59,158 nucleotides of DNA from Bacteroidetes bacterium HGW-Bacteroidetes-6. Lineage in GTDB: Bacteria; Bacteroidota; Bacteroidia; Bacteroidales; DTU049. A program made the translations under genes and the position numbers. Of this stretch, positions 50,486 to 59,158 are shown piece after piece. The notes under the pieces are model-generated. The model saw nothing but the letters and a program-made list of their open reading frames with translations, was not told the origin of the DNA and ran no database searches. The stretch is taken from the NCBI GenBank assembly GCA_002842495.1, contig PHDB01000016.1, positions 1 to 59,158 on the forward strand. Direction: 5' to 3'. Positions within the stretch are counted from its first letter, which is position 1, and each line of letters starts with the position of its first letter.

Positions 50486-51747
50486 CAACCTCCAAAATCG
50501 TCGAACGCAATATTTTCGGCAGGAACACCAAGATTATCGAGCATTTTCTGAACGGCATCGTTCATCTGTGGCGGCCCGCAAAGGTAGTATTCAATTTCTT
50601 CAGGTTCAGGATGTTTGCTGAGATAATTGTCGAGAATAACCTGATGAATAAAACCTGTGTATCCAGTCCAGTTGTCTTCGGGTTTGGGTTCCGACAGAGC
50701 TACATTGAATTTGAAGTTAGGATTGTTTTTTTCGATGCGTTCAAAATCGTCAAGATAGAACAATTCGCGGATCGAGCGACCCCCATACCAAAAAGTAGCT
50801 TTCCGGTCGGTATGTTGAGTATCGAATTGGTCGAAAATATGCGAACGCATTGGCGCCATCCCGGCTCCACCACCAATAAACATCATTTCTTTTTTGGTAT
50901 CTTTGATGTGAAATTCACCGTAAGGGCCGCTTACCATTACCTTATCACCCGGTTTCAGCGAGAAGATGTAGCTGGAGCAAATCCCCGGATTAACATTCAT
51001 AAACTTGTTGGCTTTGTGATCCCAAGGTGGAGTTGCAATGCGGATGTTGAGCATGATGATATTCCCTTCGGCCGGATGATTGGCCATAGAATATGCGCGG
51101 TAAATGGGCTCAGCATTTTTCATTTTCAGCCCCCACATGTTGTATTTGTCCCACTCGTCGCGGTATTCATCTTCAATAGCCATATCGGCATAATTCACTT
51201 CAATATTGCCGGGAACATCAATCTGAATGTATCCACCACTGCGGAAGTCGAGATGTTCGCCTTCGGGAAGTTTAATTACAAACTCTTTGATGAAAGTAGC
51301 AACATTGTGATTCGAAATCACTTCGCATTCCCATTTTTTGATGCCGAAAATCTCAGCAGGAATCTCGATTTTCATATCGTTACGAACTTTCACCTGACAG
51401 CCTAACCGCCAGTTTTCCTGAACTTGTTTGCGCGTGAAATATCCAACTTCGGTGGGGAGAATGGTTCCGCCACCTTCGGTTACCTGACATTTACACATAG
51501 CGCATGTTCCACCTCCGCCACAGGCCGATGGAAGAAATATTTTTTGCGTACTGAGTGTACTCAGTAAACTTGACCCGGGAGCAATTTCGATTTCGTTTTC
51601 GCCATTGATGTTGATTTTTACCATACCCTGAGGCGATAACTTCTTTTTTGCGTAGAGCAGCAGCCCAACTAACGCTAATGTAACTACCAGAAACACAAGT
51701 ACGCTACTAACAATAATTGTTGTTTGTGAAACAGCCAAAAAAACCAT
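50485..51747 (-). CDS. nqrF: Na+-translocating NADH:quinone reductase subunit F
   Basis: Electron entry subunit. The 420 residues have an N-terminal membrane helix (about 10-32), a ferredoxin domain with Cys76, Cys82, Cys85 and Cys117 for a [2Fe-2S] cluster, and a ferredoxin-NADP reductase-like part with the FAD motif RAYSMAN, the NADH site [15 protein letters not shown] and the late [13 protein letters not shown]. It oxidises NADH and passes electrons to the flavins of NqrB and NqrC. It is the sixth nqr gene, 12 bases after nqrE. Confidence 0.97.
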   Translation of the reverse strand: MVFLAVSQTTIIVSSVLVFLVVTLALVGLLLYAKKKLSPQGMVKININGENEIEIAPGSSLLSTLSTQKIFLPSACGGGGTCAMCKCQVTEGGGTILPTEVGYFTRKQVQENWRLGCQVKVRNDMKIEIPAEIFGIKKWECEVISNHNVATFIKEFVIKLPEGEHLDFRSGGYIQIDVPGNIEVNYADMAIEDEYRDEWDKYNMWGLKMKNAEPIYRAYSMANHPAEGNIIMLNIRIATPPWDHKANKFMNVNPGICSSYIFSLKPGDKVMVSGPYGEFHIKDTKKEMMFIGGGAGMAPMRSHIFDQFDTQHTDRKATFWYGGRSIRELFYLDDFERIEKNNPNFKFNVALSEPKPEDNWTGYTGFIHQVILDNYLSKHPEPEEIEYYLCGPPQMNDAVQKMLDNLGVPAENIAFDDFGG

Positions 51748-51759
51748 GTTCCAATCGTT

Positions 51760-52377
51760 TTAAATGGTGATACCGAAAAAGCTCATGAAGGCAATGCCCA
51801 TCAGCCCCGTGATAATAAATGTGATGCCGAGTCCACGCAATGGTGCCGGAATATTTGAGTAGCGAATTTTCTCACGGATGGCAGCAATTGCAACAATAGC
51901 AAGCAGCCATCCAATTCCCGACCCCAATCCAAATGCAACCGATTCGCCTATTGTTTGTAATTCACGTTCCTGCATAAACAGCGATGCTCCCAAAATAGCA
52001 CAGTTAACAGCAATCAATGGCAGAAAGATTCCAAGAGCACTGTAAAGTGCTGGCGTAAACTTCTCCACAATCATTTCGACCAACTGAACCATGGCTGCAA
52101 TAACAGCAATAAACATGATGAAGCTCAGAAAACTCAGATCAGTATCGGCAAGCGAGGGACTAATCCACGACAGGCTTCCTGCAGAGAGTAAATATTTATT
52201 GATCAAGAAGTTAACAGGCACAGTAATAATGAGCACAAACACAACAGCAATTCCAAGTCCCATACTGGTTTTTACCGTTTTGGAAACTGCCAGATAGGAG
52301 CACATGCCTAAGAAATAGGCAAAAATCATATTGTCTATGAAAATGCTCCTGACGAATATATTAAACAAGTCCTGCAT
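51760..52377 (-). CDS. nqrE: Na+-translocating NADH:quinone reductase subunit E
   Basis: An integral-membrane subunit of 205 residues with six predicted helices, related to NqrD and RnfA. Characteristic stretches are NMIFAYFLGMCSYLAVSKTV (with the conserved Cys that with NqrD holds the intramembrane Fe centre) and VNCAILGASLFMQERE with the second conserved Cys. It lies five bases after nqrD. Confidence 0.95.
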   Translation of the reverse strand: MQDLFNIFVRSIFIDNMIFAYFLGMCSYLAVSKTVKTSMGLGIAVVFVLIITVPVNFLINKYLLSAGSLSWISPSLADTDLSFLSFIMFIAVIAAMVQLVEMIVEKFTPALYSALGIFLPLIAVNCAILGASLFMQERELQTIGESVAFGLGSGIGWLLAIVAIAAIREKIRYSNIPAPLRGLGITFIITGLMGIAFMSFFGITI

Positions 52378-52382
52378 AATAA

Positions 52383-53027
52383 TTAGCTTTTGTCGATTAA
52401 TTCACTGTTTCTCGAACGCTGAACCCAAATGATAACTCCTACTGTGATAAGCGCCATTGGTGGAAGTATCATCAGTCCGTTGTTTTCGTATCCGGCAGCA
52501 TAAAAACTGTCGGGGATAACTTTGTATCCCAATATAGTTCCCGATCCCAGTAGTTCGCGGAAGAAACTAACAATAAGTAAGATAAGACCGTAGCCAAGTC
52601 CATTGCCTATTCCATCAAGCAGCGATTTCCATGGTTTGTTTGCCATAGCAAAAGCCTCGAGACGACCCATAACAATACAGTTTGTAATAATTAGCCCAAC
52701 AAATACCGAAAGTTGTTTGCTTACATCGTAAACAAAGGCTTTTAATACTTGGTCAACCAGTATTACCAAAAGCGCAATAACCACCAATTGAACAATAATG
52801 CGGATTCGCGAGGGTATGGTATTACGGAGCAGAGAAACAATTAAATTCGAAAGTGCAACTACCACAGTAACGGCTACTGCCATAACCAAGGCCGGTTTCA
52901 TTTTTACTGTTACAGCCAGAGCCGAACAAATACCCAGTACCTGAACAGTAATCGGGTTGTTCAGATTCAGTGGCTCGGTGAGCAGTTTCCGGTTTTTTTC
53001 GGAAAACATAGGTTCCTTATTACTCAT
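52383..53027 (-). CDS. nqrD: Na+-translocating NADH:quinone reductase subunit D
   Basis: A six-helix membrane subunit of 214 residues, with conserved Cys in VQVLGICSALAV and in LIITNCIVMGRLEAFAM, the partner Cys pair of the Fe centre with NqrE. NqrD and NqrE form the antiparallel core of the enzyme. It lies three bases after nqrC. Confidence 0.95.
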   Translation of the reverse strand: MSNKEPMFSEKNRKLLTEPLNLNNPITVQVLGICSALAVTVKMKPALVMAVAVTVVVALSNLIVSLLRNTIPSRIRIIVQLVVIALLVILVDQVLKAFVYDVSKQLSVFVGLIITNCIVMGRLEAFAMANKPWKSLLDGIGNGLGYGLILLIVSFFRELLGSGTILGYKVIPDSFYAAGYENNGLMILPPMALITVGVIIWVQRSRNSELIDKS

Positions 53028-53030
53028 CGC

Positions 53031-53771
53031 TTAATTTTTTTTCAGTTTGGATATAAATGGCAGATAAATGCTCAGGCAGTCCTTAATCATCTTCGATGTA
53101 CCGTTGCTGGTAATGGTTCCGCCCGAAATGGCATCGACATCATGCTCGGGACGATACAAGCCGTTCGATTTGCCACCTTTTACAAGCACAATCGATGCCA
53201 ACGAATCGTTTTTATCGAAAATAGTTTTTCCCGGGAACTGGCTTTGAAATATGGGTGTGGCAATTTCGGCTCCAAGACCAGGCGTTTCGCCTTTGTGGTC
53301 GAAAACAGCCCCCTCAACGGTATTCAAGTCGCTTTTTAGAGCTATATAGCCCCAAATTGGGCCCCATAAACCTTTGCCTAGCATCGGAAAAACATAAAGT
53401 GTATCGGCATCTTTAGCACACAGGTACACAGGAAATTCGCCAGATTTGTTTTCGTTGTACTGTTTCAACTGAACTTTGAAATCGACATCGAAAGGGCGTG
53501 CAGAACCAGTTTTTTCGTCTTTGCTATACATTCCTGTGATTTCACCTTTAGGATTTACCAGATATTCGGCAAAAACATGTTGATTGTAGAGCGTTTCGGC
53601 ATCTTTTGTTGTGTTTTCGATATGTGCGCTGTTCAAAATATATTGCATCTTTTCGACGCGAACATTTTGATCCTGAAAAGGCTTGAGCGCTGTGGCTGCC
53701 AGTGCCAGCAGAACAGCTACCACCACAACCATGATGGTGCTGAAAATAAATATGTATCTGTTACTGAACAT
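53031..53771 (-). CDS. nqrC: Na+-translocating NADH:quinone reductase subunit C
   Basis: A 246-residue protein with one N-terminal membrane helix (YIFIFSTIMVVVVAVLLAL) and a periplasmic FMN domain. The covalently flavinylated threonine is Thr219 in SGGTITS, where the usual motif is SGAT. Other family blocks are GKGLWGPIWGYIAL and TPGLGAEI. Flavinylation needs an ApbE-type enzyme, which is not encoded in the window. Confidence 0.95.
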   Translation of the reverse strand: MFSNRYIFIFSTIMVVVVAVLLALAATALKPFQDQNVRVEKMQYILNSAHIENTTKDAETLYNQHVFAEYLVNPKGEITGMYSKDEKTGSARPFDVDFKVQLKQYNENKSGEFPVYLCAKDADTLYVFPMLGKGLWGPIWGYIALKSDLNTVEGAVFDHKGETPGLGAEIATPIFQSQFPGKTIFDKNDSLASIVLVKGGKSNGLYRPEHDVDAISGGTITSNGTSKMIKDCLSIYLPFISKLKKN

Positions 53772-53780
53772 AGTGCCTCC

Positions 53781-54977
53781 TTAAGCTTTTATCGTTTTCA
53801 TCCTTCGCAGCCTGCGGCGGATATTCGATTCTATGATATAATGGTCAATCAAAGGCGCGAAAACATTCATCATCAGAATGGCCAGCATCATACCTTCGGG
53901 ATAAGCCGGGTTGACGACGCGCAGCAAAACAGCGAAGATGCCAATGAGCAATCCATAAATAATTTTACCCCTTTCGGTTTGTGTAGCTGTAACCGGATCG
54001 GTTGCCATAAAAACAGCTCCGAAAGCAAAACCTCCGATTATGAGGTGGTAATATGCCGGCATGTCCATATACGCATTGGCGCCAATTGCATTAAAAAGCA
54101 AACCCATGCCCAAACCACCGGCAAATACACTGGCCATAATTTTGAATGAGCCAATTCCGCTGAAAACAAGCAAAATTGCTCCAAGAAGAATCATCAGTGC
54201 CGATGTTTCACCAACAGAACCAGGCATAAAACCAATTGTCATATCCATAACCGAAGGCATGTGATCGATTGCAGAGGGCAGATTATTAGCTACCGACGAC
54301 GCCCCAACTGCCAAAGGTGTTGGTCCGCTGATAACATCGGTTGCAACAGCCCAGGGTGCATCGCCCGACATGTGTGAAGGATAAGCAAAAAACAGAAATG
54401 CACGGGTTAGCAATGCCGGGTTCATAATGTTCATACCTGTTCCACCAAAAACTTCTTTGCCGATAACAACGGCAAAAATGGTTGCGATGGCAAGCATCCA
54501 CAAGGGAATGGTTGGTGGAACAATCAATGGAATGAGCATTCCAGTTACCAAAAAGCCTTCGTTTACTTCGTGTCCTTTTACCTGAGCAAAAATAAATTCT
54601 ACTCCAAGTCCACTCACATACGAAACAATAATGAGCGGAAGCACTTTGAGGAAGCCAAACCAGAACAGGTTGAAAAATCCGGCAGCTGGAATCAATTGCT
54701 GCCAAGTGAGTCCACGGAATTGGGGCATCAGCAAATAATGCTGTACACCAACATTGAACATTCCGAACAGAAGTGCCGGAAGCAATGCAATAATAACAAC
54801 CGACATGGTTCGTTTCAGGTCGATGCTGTCACGAATATGCGATCCTTGTTTGGTCACTTTGTTGGGAACAAACAAAAACGTTTCAAACGCATCGAAGGTG
54901 GAATGAAGGAATTGAAGTTTTCCTCCTTTCTGAAACGATGGCTTGATTTTGTCTAAAAAACGTCTGAGTCCTTTCAT
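53781..54977 (-). CDS. nqrB: Na+-translocating NADH:quinone reductase subunit B
   Basis: The main Na+-conducting membrane subunit, which carries covalent FMN and riboflavin. The 398 residues have about ten helices. Thr220 in SGPT (VISGPTPLAVG) is the expected FMN attachment site. RDSIDLKRTMSVVIIALLPA and NEGFLVTGMLIPLIVPPTIP are typical of NqrB/RnfD. It follows nqrA by 10 bases. Confidence 0.96.
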   Translation of the reverse strand: MKGLRRFLDKIKPSFQKGGKLQFLHSTFDAFETFLFVPNKVTKQGSHIRDSIDLKRTMSVVIIALLPALLFGMFNVGVQHYLLMPQFRGLTWQQLIPAAGFFNLFWFGFLKVLPLIIVSYVSGLGVEFIFAQVKGHEVNEGFLVTGMLIPLIVPPTIPLWMLAIATIFAVVIGKEVFGGTGMNIMNPALLTRAFLFFAYPSHMSGDAPWAVATDVISGPTPLAVGASSVANNLPSAIDHMPSVMDMTIGFMPGSVGETSALMILLGAILLVFSGIGSFKIMASVFAGGLGMGLLFNAIGANAYMDMPAYYHLIIGGFAFGAVFMATDPVTATQTERGKIIYGLLIGIFAVLLRVVNPAYPEGMMLAILMMNVFAPLIDHYIIESNIRRRLRRMKTIKA

Positions 54978-54987
54978 ATATTCAATA

Positions 54988-56340
54988 TTAACTCATTTCT
55001 TTAATCATGGTGTCGATGCCGTTGCGAACAATTTCCTGTGATTCAATCTTCGATGTGCAGACATATTCGCAAAGAGCAAAATCTTCCTCAGCTACTTCGT
55101 AAATACCTAATTTTTCCATCAGGTCGATGTCGTTCACCAAAATTGCTTTCAACAGGTGAACAGGGTAAATATCGAACGGAAAAACCTTGTCGTATTGATT
55201 GGTAACCACAAAAGCGCGTTCGCCGCCATTGAAATTGGTGTGCAATCGGTATTTCTTTTTGGGAGTGAGCCACGAAAAGAATGCATGCGACATACTATGC
55301 TTTTTGAAACCAGGCAAAGCCCAACCCAGAAATTCGTAATGGTCGCCTTCGGGAATCACCGAAATCATTTGATCGTAAAATCCCAGAAAACCATCTTTGC
55401 CAATTGATGTTCCGGTGAGTACATCGCCGCTAATAATGCGGACGTTATCCTGAGTAAGATTATCGGTAAGCAAACCTGAAACCGAAGCTTCGGCAAGCAT
55501 TTCGATCATAGCAGGTTGCTTCAGTTCGGAACCGGCAAAAGTTACAAGTCGCCTGATTTCGCGTTTTCCTGCAACAAAAAGCTGCCCAATGGCAACAACA
55601 TCCTGCGGATAGAGATACCAAACCACTTCACCTTTGTTGATGGGCGAAATCCGGTGAATCTGAACACCAATATTACCTGATGGATGTGGCCCATCGAAAT
55701 GATGTATTTCAATATTACCGATACCGGAATATATTGACTCGTCGTTCTTGCGAACGTGTAAGCCGAGGTGAATGGCGCCGGTTGTAAGCATTTTAAGCAC
55801 GTCGATGCCGGCTTTGAAAACGTCTTTGTGTTGGGCTACAAAAGCATCGGTGTTTGCTGCCAGAGGCGCACTGTTAAAAGCAGAGATAAAAATATCGCGT
55901 GGAGTATCGGTTGGAGAAGCAATAACGGCATAAGGGCGCTGACGCAGGAGTGGCCAGATTCCCGACCTGAGAAGCTTGTCAATAATAGCTTCGCGGCTTG
56001 TGCTGTCGGGAGTTTCTTTGCCGAAATCGATATAGTTGTTTTTGTTATCGTGTTCGATTTCGATAGACAAAAGTTTGCGCTTATCGCCCCGGACTACACG
56101 TTTCACTATCCCCGAAACAGGTGACGTAAGAAACATGAGTTCGTTGAACTTGTTCTGAACAACCGGAGTTCCACATTGAACAGTGTCGCCTTCCTGAACC
56201 AAAAGTCGGGGATTCATCATCCTGAAACGGGTAGGTTCAACGGCAAAAAGGGTAGGAGAATAAATTCTGGGTTCCTTTAATTCTACCTCGCCTTTCAGCC
56301 AGATGTCCAATCCTTTACGGATTTTAATTACTTTATGCAT
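54988..56340 (-). CDS. nqrA: Na+-translocating NADH:quinone reductase subunit A
   Basis: A cytosolic subunit of 450 residues from ATG 56340 (MHKVIKIRKGLDIWLKGE), near the usual size, that covers the NqrB quinone-binding side. Blocks include GDTVQCGTPV, SPVSGIVKRVVRGDKRKLL and HPSGNIGVQIHRISPINKGE. It is the first gene of the operon, with a consensus promoter 22 bases upstream. The open frame extends eight codons further to 56364 but crosses the -7 box, so 56340 is the start. Confidence 0.96.
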   Translation of the reverse strand: MHKVIKIRKGLDIWLKGEVELKEPRIYSPTLFAVEPTRFRMMNPRLLVQEGDTVQCGTPVVQNKFNELMFLTSPVSGIVKRVVRGDKRKLLSIEIEHDNKNNYIDFGKETPDSTSREAIIDKLLRSGIWPLLRQRPYAVIASPTDTPRDIFISAFNSAPLAANTDAFVAQHKDVFKAGIDVLKMLTTGAIHLGLHVRKNDESIYSGIGNIEIHHFDGPHPSGNIGVQIHRISPINKGEVVWYLYPQDVVAIGQLFVAGKREIRRLVTFAGSELKQPAMIEMLAEASVSGLLTDNLTQDNVRIISGDVLTGTSIGKDGFLGFYDQMISVIPEGDHYEFLGWALPGFKKHSMSHAFFSWLTPKKKYRLHTNFNGGERAFVVTNQYDKVFPFDIYPVHLLKAILVNDIDLMEKLGIYEVAEEDFALCEYVCTSKIESQEIVRNGIDTMIKEMS

Positions 56341-56361
56341 AAACAATCGCATTTTACCGAG

Positions 56362-56391
56362 CAAATTTACAATATATTCTATTTGTACAAA
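56362..56391 (-). promoter_or_regulatory. nqr operon promoter
   Basis: Minus strand: TTTG (56391-56388), 18 bases, TAAATTTG (56369-56362), matching the consensus and spacing. The predicted start is near 56355, leaving a leader of about 15 bases. It drives seven genes. Confidence 0.8.
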
Positions 56392-56456
56392 GTTTTAATA
56401 CTTCATGCAGCTTCTGTCAGCTGATTCTTTATTGAGCTAAAATCAAAGGTTTTATC

Positions 56457-56464
56457 TATATTTG
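56457..56464 (+). promoter_or_regulatory. -7 box of the DUF5103-like lipoprotein gene
   Basis: TATATTTG matches TAnnTTTG; the predicted start is near 56471. This places ATG 56468 ahead of the transcript and supports ATG 56483. A TTG at 56432-56434 is 22 bases upstream. Confidence 0.6.
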
Positions 56465-56482
56465 CCAATGAAAATTGTAATC

Positions 56483-57847
56483 ATGAAATCTCTGCTGATA
56501 TTTATCATGACCGCATTTGTGCTGGTTTCCTGCAAGACTAATCCAATTTCGGGAACCGACTCCTCTGTGCAAAACGATTCGCTTAAGACTACGAAAAATA
56601 CGGATGAGACTGACGATTACTATCAGCCAAATCGCGAAAAGAATATCGATGCGGTGTACGTCGATGCTATTCGTACGGTGCAACTCTACGGAAGTGAATG
56701 GGTTTTTAGCCCACCGGTGATTTATTTGACCAAAAATAATCAGTTGACATTGTCGTTCGATGAACTTAGCAACGATATGCACGATTTTTATTTCACTTTC
56801 GAATTGTGCGATGCGCAATGGAATACTGTCGATTTGCCACAGCAGGATTATCTGGATGGTTTTTTCGAAGATCGTATTACCGATTATGGCTATTCACGAA
56901 ACACACTCACAAACTATATTCATTATAGCGTTAATTTTCCGTCGGAGGACATGAAACCAAAACTTAGTGGTAATTATATTCTCAAAGTTTGGACCGATGA
57001 TAATGGAGACCGAAAAACAGTCATTACCCGACGTTTTTTTGTGAGTGAACAAGCTGTTGGAATTAATATGGATGTGAAAAAAGCCACTCGTATCGAAGAG
57101 CGTGACTATCAGCACGAAATCGATTTTACTATTAATAAAAGTGGTGTTGAAATTATCGATCCGTATCGGAATATGACGGTAATGCTTCAACAGAATGGGC
57201 GTTACGACAATATTATAAGCGATTTAAAGCCCAGATTGATCAAAGGTGATGAATTTGATTACAATTATGAAAGCGGCAATGTGTTTGATGCCGTGAACGA
57301 GTTTCGTCATTTCGATATGAAAAGTCTGACTTATTATACCGATCGGATAGCAAAGATTGAAAAGAAAGACGACGGGCAATTTCATGTGTGGCTCAAGGAC
57401 GATTCTCGACGTCCCTATTTACGCTATATCAGCGAAGATGATGTGAATGGGCGCTTTTTGATCAAAAACGACGATGGGAACGACACCGATTTGGAGTCGG
57501 AATATGTGTGGGTTCATTTTTTTCTGGGCTATGATGCTCCTGTTCTTGAAGGTTCGTTGTATCTGATGGGTGGATTTACCGACTGGAATTGCTCTGATGC
57601 ATATAAGCTCGATTACAGTTACAAGCTAAAAGGTTATTCCGATTCTTTATTGCTGAAGCAAGGGTATTATAACTATCATTATGTTTTACTGGGAACCGGT
57701 ACTGCTGTTGCCGATGAGACTTTTATAGAAGGACGTCATGCCGAAGCCGACAGCGATTATACTATTTATGTTTACTATCGCGAACCTGGCGAATTGTGGG
57801 ATCGATTGCTTGGAATTCAGATTATGAAAAGTGCTAAGGGTTTGTAA
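56483..57847 (+). CDS. DUF5103-like surface lipoprotein
   Basis: A 454-residue lipoprotein from ATG 56483: signal MKSLLIFIMTAFVLVSC with the lipidated Cys at 17. The body shows features of the Bacteroidota DUF5103 family: VYVDAIRTVQLYGSEWVFSP near the N-terminus, FDELSNDMHDFYFTFELCDA, LSGNYILKVW, and a C-terminal starch-binding-like stretch with LYLMGGFTDWNCSDAYKLDY. The family is widespread in the phylum, with no known function; the C-terminal part resembles glycogen-binding E-set domains. Confidence 0.8.
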   Translation: MKSLLIFIMTAFVLVSCKTNPISGTDSSVQNDSLKTTKNTDETDDYYQPNREKNIDAVYVDAIRTVQLYGSEWVFSPPVIYLTKNNQLTLSFDELSNDMHDFYFTFELCDAQWNTVDLPQQDYLDGFFEDRITDYGYSRNTLTNYIHYSVNFPSEDMKPKLSGNYILKVWTDDNGDRKTVITRRFFVSEQAVGINMDVKKATRIEERDYQHEIDFTINKSGVEIIDPYRNMTVMLQQNGRYDNIISDLKPRLIKGDEFDYNYESGNVFDAVNEFRHFDMKSLTYYTDRIAKIEKKDDGQFHVWLKDDSRRPYLRYISEDDVNGRFLIKNDDGNDTDLESEYVWVHFFLGYDAPVLEGSLYLMGGFTDWNCSDAYKLDYSYKLKGYSDSLLLKQGYYNYHYVLLGTGTAVADETFIEGRHAEADSDYTIYVYYREPGELWDRLLGIQIMKSAKGL

Positions 57848-57998
57848 AATAGTATTTGATGTTAACCGTGTATGCAATGCCTTTTCTGAAATTATTATCA
57901 AAGAACTGGTTTGCATAAAACAAAAACCCACTGGCAGCTTTTACACTACGCAGCAGGCTTTTTGTATGAGGGGTTATCGTAATGCTTAGAAAAAACTT
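57834..57998 (-). pseudogene. Remnant of an outer-membrane beta-barrel C-terminus
   Basis: A 54-codon open frame without a start codon, bounded upstream by a stop at 57999-58001, encodes VKAASGFLFYANQFFDNNFR followed by KGIAYTVNIKYYFTNP and a TAG. Alternating hydrophobic strands and a final aromatic strand are typical of barrel C-termini such as TonB receptors. It lies between the ends of two genes and overlaps the last codons of the lipoprotein gene on the other strand. Best explained as a decayed gene end; a chance frame remains possible. Confidence 0.4.
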
Positions 57999-59035
57999 TT
58001 ATTGAACGATTTATTCTGGTAGCGGAACGGGCTGGGATTAATAAAGCGGAAGAAAACTTCGAGACCTCCACGACCATCGGATGCGACTGTTAGCCCCGAT
58101 GTATTGAAATCGTATCCTACACCAAATGCAAAATTTGAAATTTCGAGGCCAATCTGCGGAATAAAAGCATCGCCAAATCGATAGGCTCCGCCAATGGTGA
58201 GAGCAGACTCTTTTATAAATCCAGTGTAGTGCGATTGTTCCGAAAGCATGAATCGGAAGCCAAGTCCGGCAACAAGTTCGCGTGTTGGTCCCTGATTGGC
58301 AAACAATCCCTGAACAACAAGTGATGTGTTGGTGCTGAAAAGTCCAATTTGAGCACGTGTGTGAACAACAAATTTGGCAAAAAGTTTTTCAATGTCCGAT
58401 GCCGAAAAGCTAAGTTTTGGTGTGTTGATATGGTAAGCGGCTCCACCTATATTGAATTTAACGCCATCGTTCGACGCCATAGCACTCTCTTGAGTTGCAT
58501 AGCTATACATCAATCCTGCGGAAAAATCGCCGTAACCGAAATTCTCAAATATGCTGGTTTCGCCACTGGGTGTGCTGGTGTTAAAGCCTCCTGTGCCGTC
58601 GTATTGATTGTCCCAGTACAACGCCGATTCGTTCATGCTTCGCTGACAGAATCCGCCACTAATACCAGCACTCAGTGTGCTGCTTAGACCAAGTACAACA
58701 TGATACGCCACTAAAACATCTACTTTGGTCGTGTTGAATTCGCTGGTTCCTGCTTTATCGGTAAGAAATTGTAACCCAGCCGACAAGTAACCAGTTTCCG
58801 CTTCTTTTTTAAATATACCGGCATCGTACGATCCGCTATATGTACGAAAAGGTTCCGAAATACTTTGCCATTGGTTTTTGTAATTTATCACAACCCTGTG
58901 GTCGCCAGGGAAAGCTCCTGTTTGAGCCGGATTGATATTCAACGGATTTTCATTAAACAGCGAAAAGTGAAAATCCTGAGCTCCGGCAAAAATAAAAGCC
59001 AGAACGAAAGCCAGAAAAAATGTAGTCTTTTTCAT
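57986..59035 (-). CDS. PorP/SprF-family type IX secretion outer-membrane protein
   Basis: A 349-residue outer-membrane protein with signal peptide MKKTTFFLAFVLAFIFAGAQ. The family start DFHFSLFNENPLNINPAQTG is diagnostic for PorP/SprF, followed by RVVINYKNQWQSI. The remainder is a beta-barrel. SprF-type proteins are needed for secretion of particular T9SS substrates with CHU_C domains, usually encoded directly upstream. Exactly this pairing is seen: the preceding gene ends 11 bases upstream in a CHU_C C-terminus. Confidence 0.93.
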   Translation of the reverse strand: MKKTTFFLAFVLAFIFAGAQDFHFSLFNENPLNINPAQTGAFPGDHRVVINYKNQWQSISEPFRTYSGSYDAGIFKKEAETGYLSAGLQFLTDKAGTSEFNTTKVDVLVAYHVVLGLSSTLSAGISGGFCQRSMNESALYWDNQYDGTGGFNTSTPSGETSIFENFGYGDFSAGLMYSYATQESAMASNDGVKFNIGGAAYHINTPKLSFSASDIEKLFAKFVVHTRAQIGLFSTNTSLVVQGLFANQGPTRELVAGLGFRFMLSEQSHYTGFIKESALTIGGAYRFGDAFIPQIGLEISNFAFGVGYDFNTSGLTVASDGRGGLEVFFRFINPSPFRYQNKSFNKSFF

Positions 59036-59046
59036 ATTGTGTTGTT

Positions 59047-59158
59047 TTATTTTACAAGTGTGATGTCGCCTTTTTCAATTTTGGAGGTGCCGTCAACAAA
59101 AGTGACGTTCATATAGTAGCTGAAAACAGCCGGGTCGAGTTCTTTTCCACGGAAAGTT
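59047..59158 (-). CDS. C-terminus of a CHU_C (type B T9SS) surface protein
   Basis: The minus-strand frame is open from the window edge to a TAA at 59047-59049 and encodes 36 residues: TFRGKELDPAVFSYYMNVTF followed by VDGTSKIEKGDITLVK. This is the end of a gliding-motility CHU_C domain, where the family reads P-x-x-V-Y-x-Y-x-x-x-V and finishes K-G-x-I-T-L-x-R/K. The gene is the likely secretion client of the PorP/SprF protein 11 bases downstream. Confidence 0.85.
   Translation of the reverse strand, partial: TFRGKELDPAVFSYYMNVTFVDGTSKIEKGDITLVK

Noticed and set aside
50476..51405. A long plus-strand frame (309 codons) antisense to nqrF
   Set aside because: It mirrors the codon structure of nqrF on the other strand, has no start context or domain, and nqrF is certain.
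1..59158. CRISPR array, intact insertion sequence, prophage or integron
   Set aside because: No regularly spaced direct repeats, transposase, integrase, phage structural or Cas genes were seen.

Overview
The window comes from a member of the Bacteroidota. The evidence is convergent: type IX secretion (T9SS) sorting domains and a PorP/SprF-family gene, an Na+-translocating NADH:quinone oxidoreductase operon, TonB-dependent uptake with a surface beta-propeller lipoprotein, almost no Shine-Dalgarno sequences, and many promoters of the Bacteroidota type (TTTG, 17-20 bases, TAnnTTTG). The genus cannot be fixed from sequence alone.

Layout. 1-1200: the end of an SSB-like gene and two nearly identical HU genes. 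1282-6149: a TPR-ribH-fmt operon and clpC, divergent from gyrA (6508-9102). 9178-15007: a secreted TPR protein converging on an xdhC-xdhA-xdhB xanthine dehydrogenase operon. 15220-18545: a secreted S41 peptidase flanked by related purine-rich repeats, then cca, whose promoter predicts a leaderless mRNA. 18598-22128: a tight four-gene operon (pRiA4b ORF-3-like protein, TPR protein, phosphosulfolactate synthase family, aroE). 22159-27037: small secreted proteins, MgtC/SapB, serine dehydratase, a beta-propeller and a small lipoprotein.

27300-32437 is a vitamin B12 uptake locus. A cobalamin riboswitch precedes two T9SS-sorted secreted proteins, a BtuB-like TonB receptor and a BtuG-like surface lipoprotein. 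The first three genes overlap by 4 bases; an inverted-repeat element lies before the fourth. 32518-33335 is a compact GxxExxY (PD-(D/E)XK nuclease-like) module. Its gene lies between two copies of a three-way-junction element whose stems covary, and these lie within outer inverted CCGCAGAG-type repeats. This is the most unusual structure in the window.

33509-40376: bioA, then an Rrf2-nth-bioD operon divergent from a PLP trans-sulfuration enzyme and a patatin/beta-barrel protein. 40440-44213: a large SBBP/Ig-like surface protein with a gliding-type (CHU_C) C-terminus. 44404-49583: an LDH2/MDH2-family dehydrogenase, then grpE-dnaJ-ABC exporter. 49706-56340: nqrABCDEF plus an unknown exported protein fused to the end of the operon. 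56483-59158: a DUF5103-like lipoprotein, a probable remnant of an outer-membrane barrel gene, a PorP/SprF protein, and the C-terminus of a second CHU_C protein. No tRNA, rRNA, CRISPR array, intact insertion sequence or prophage was found.
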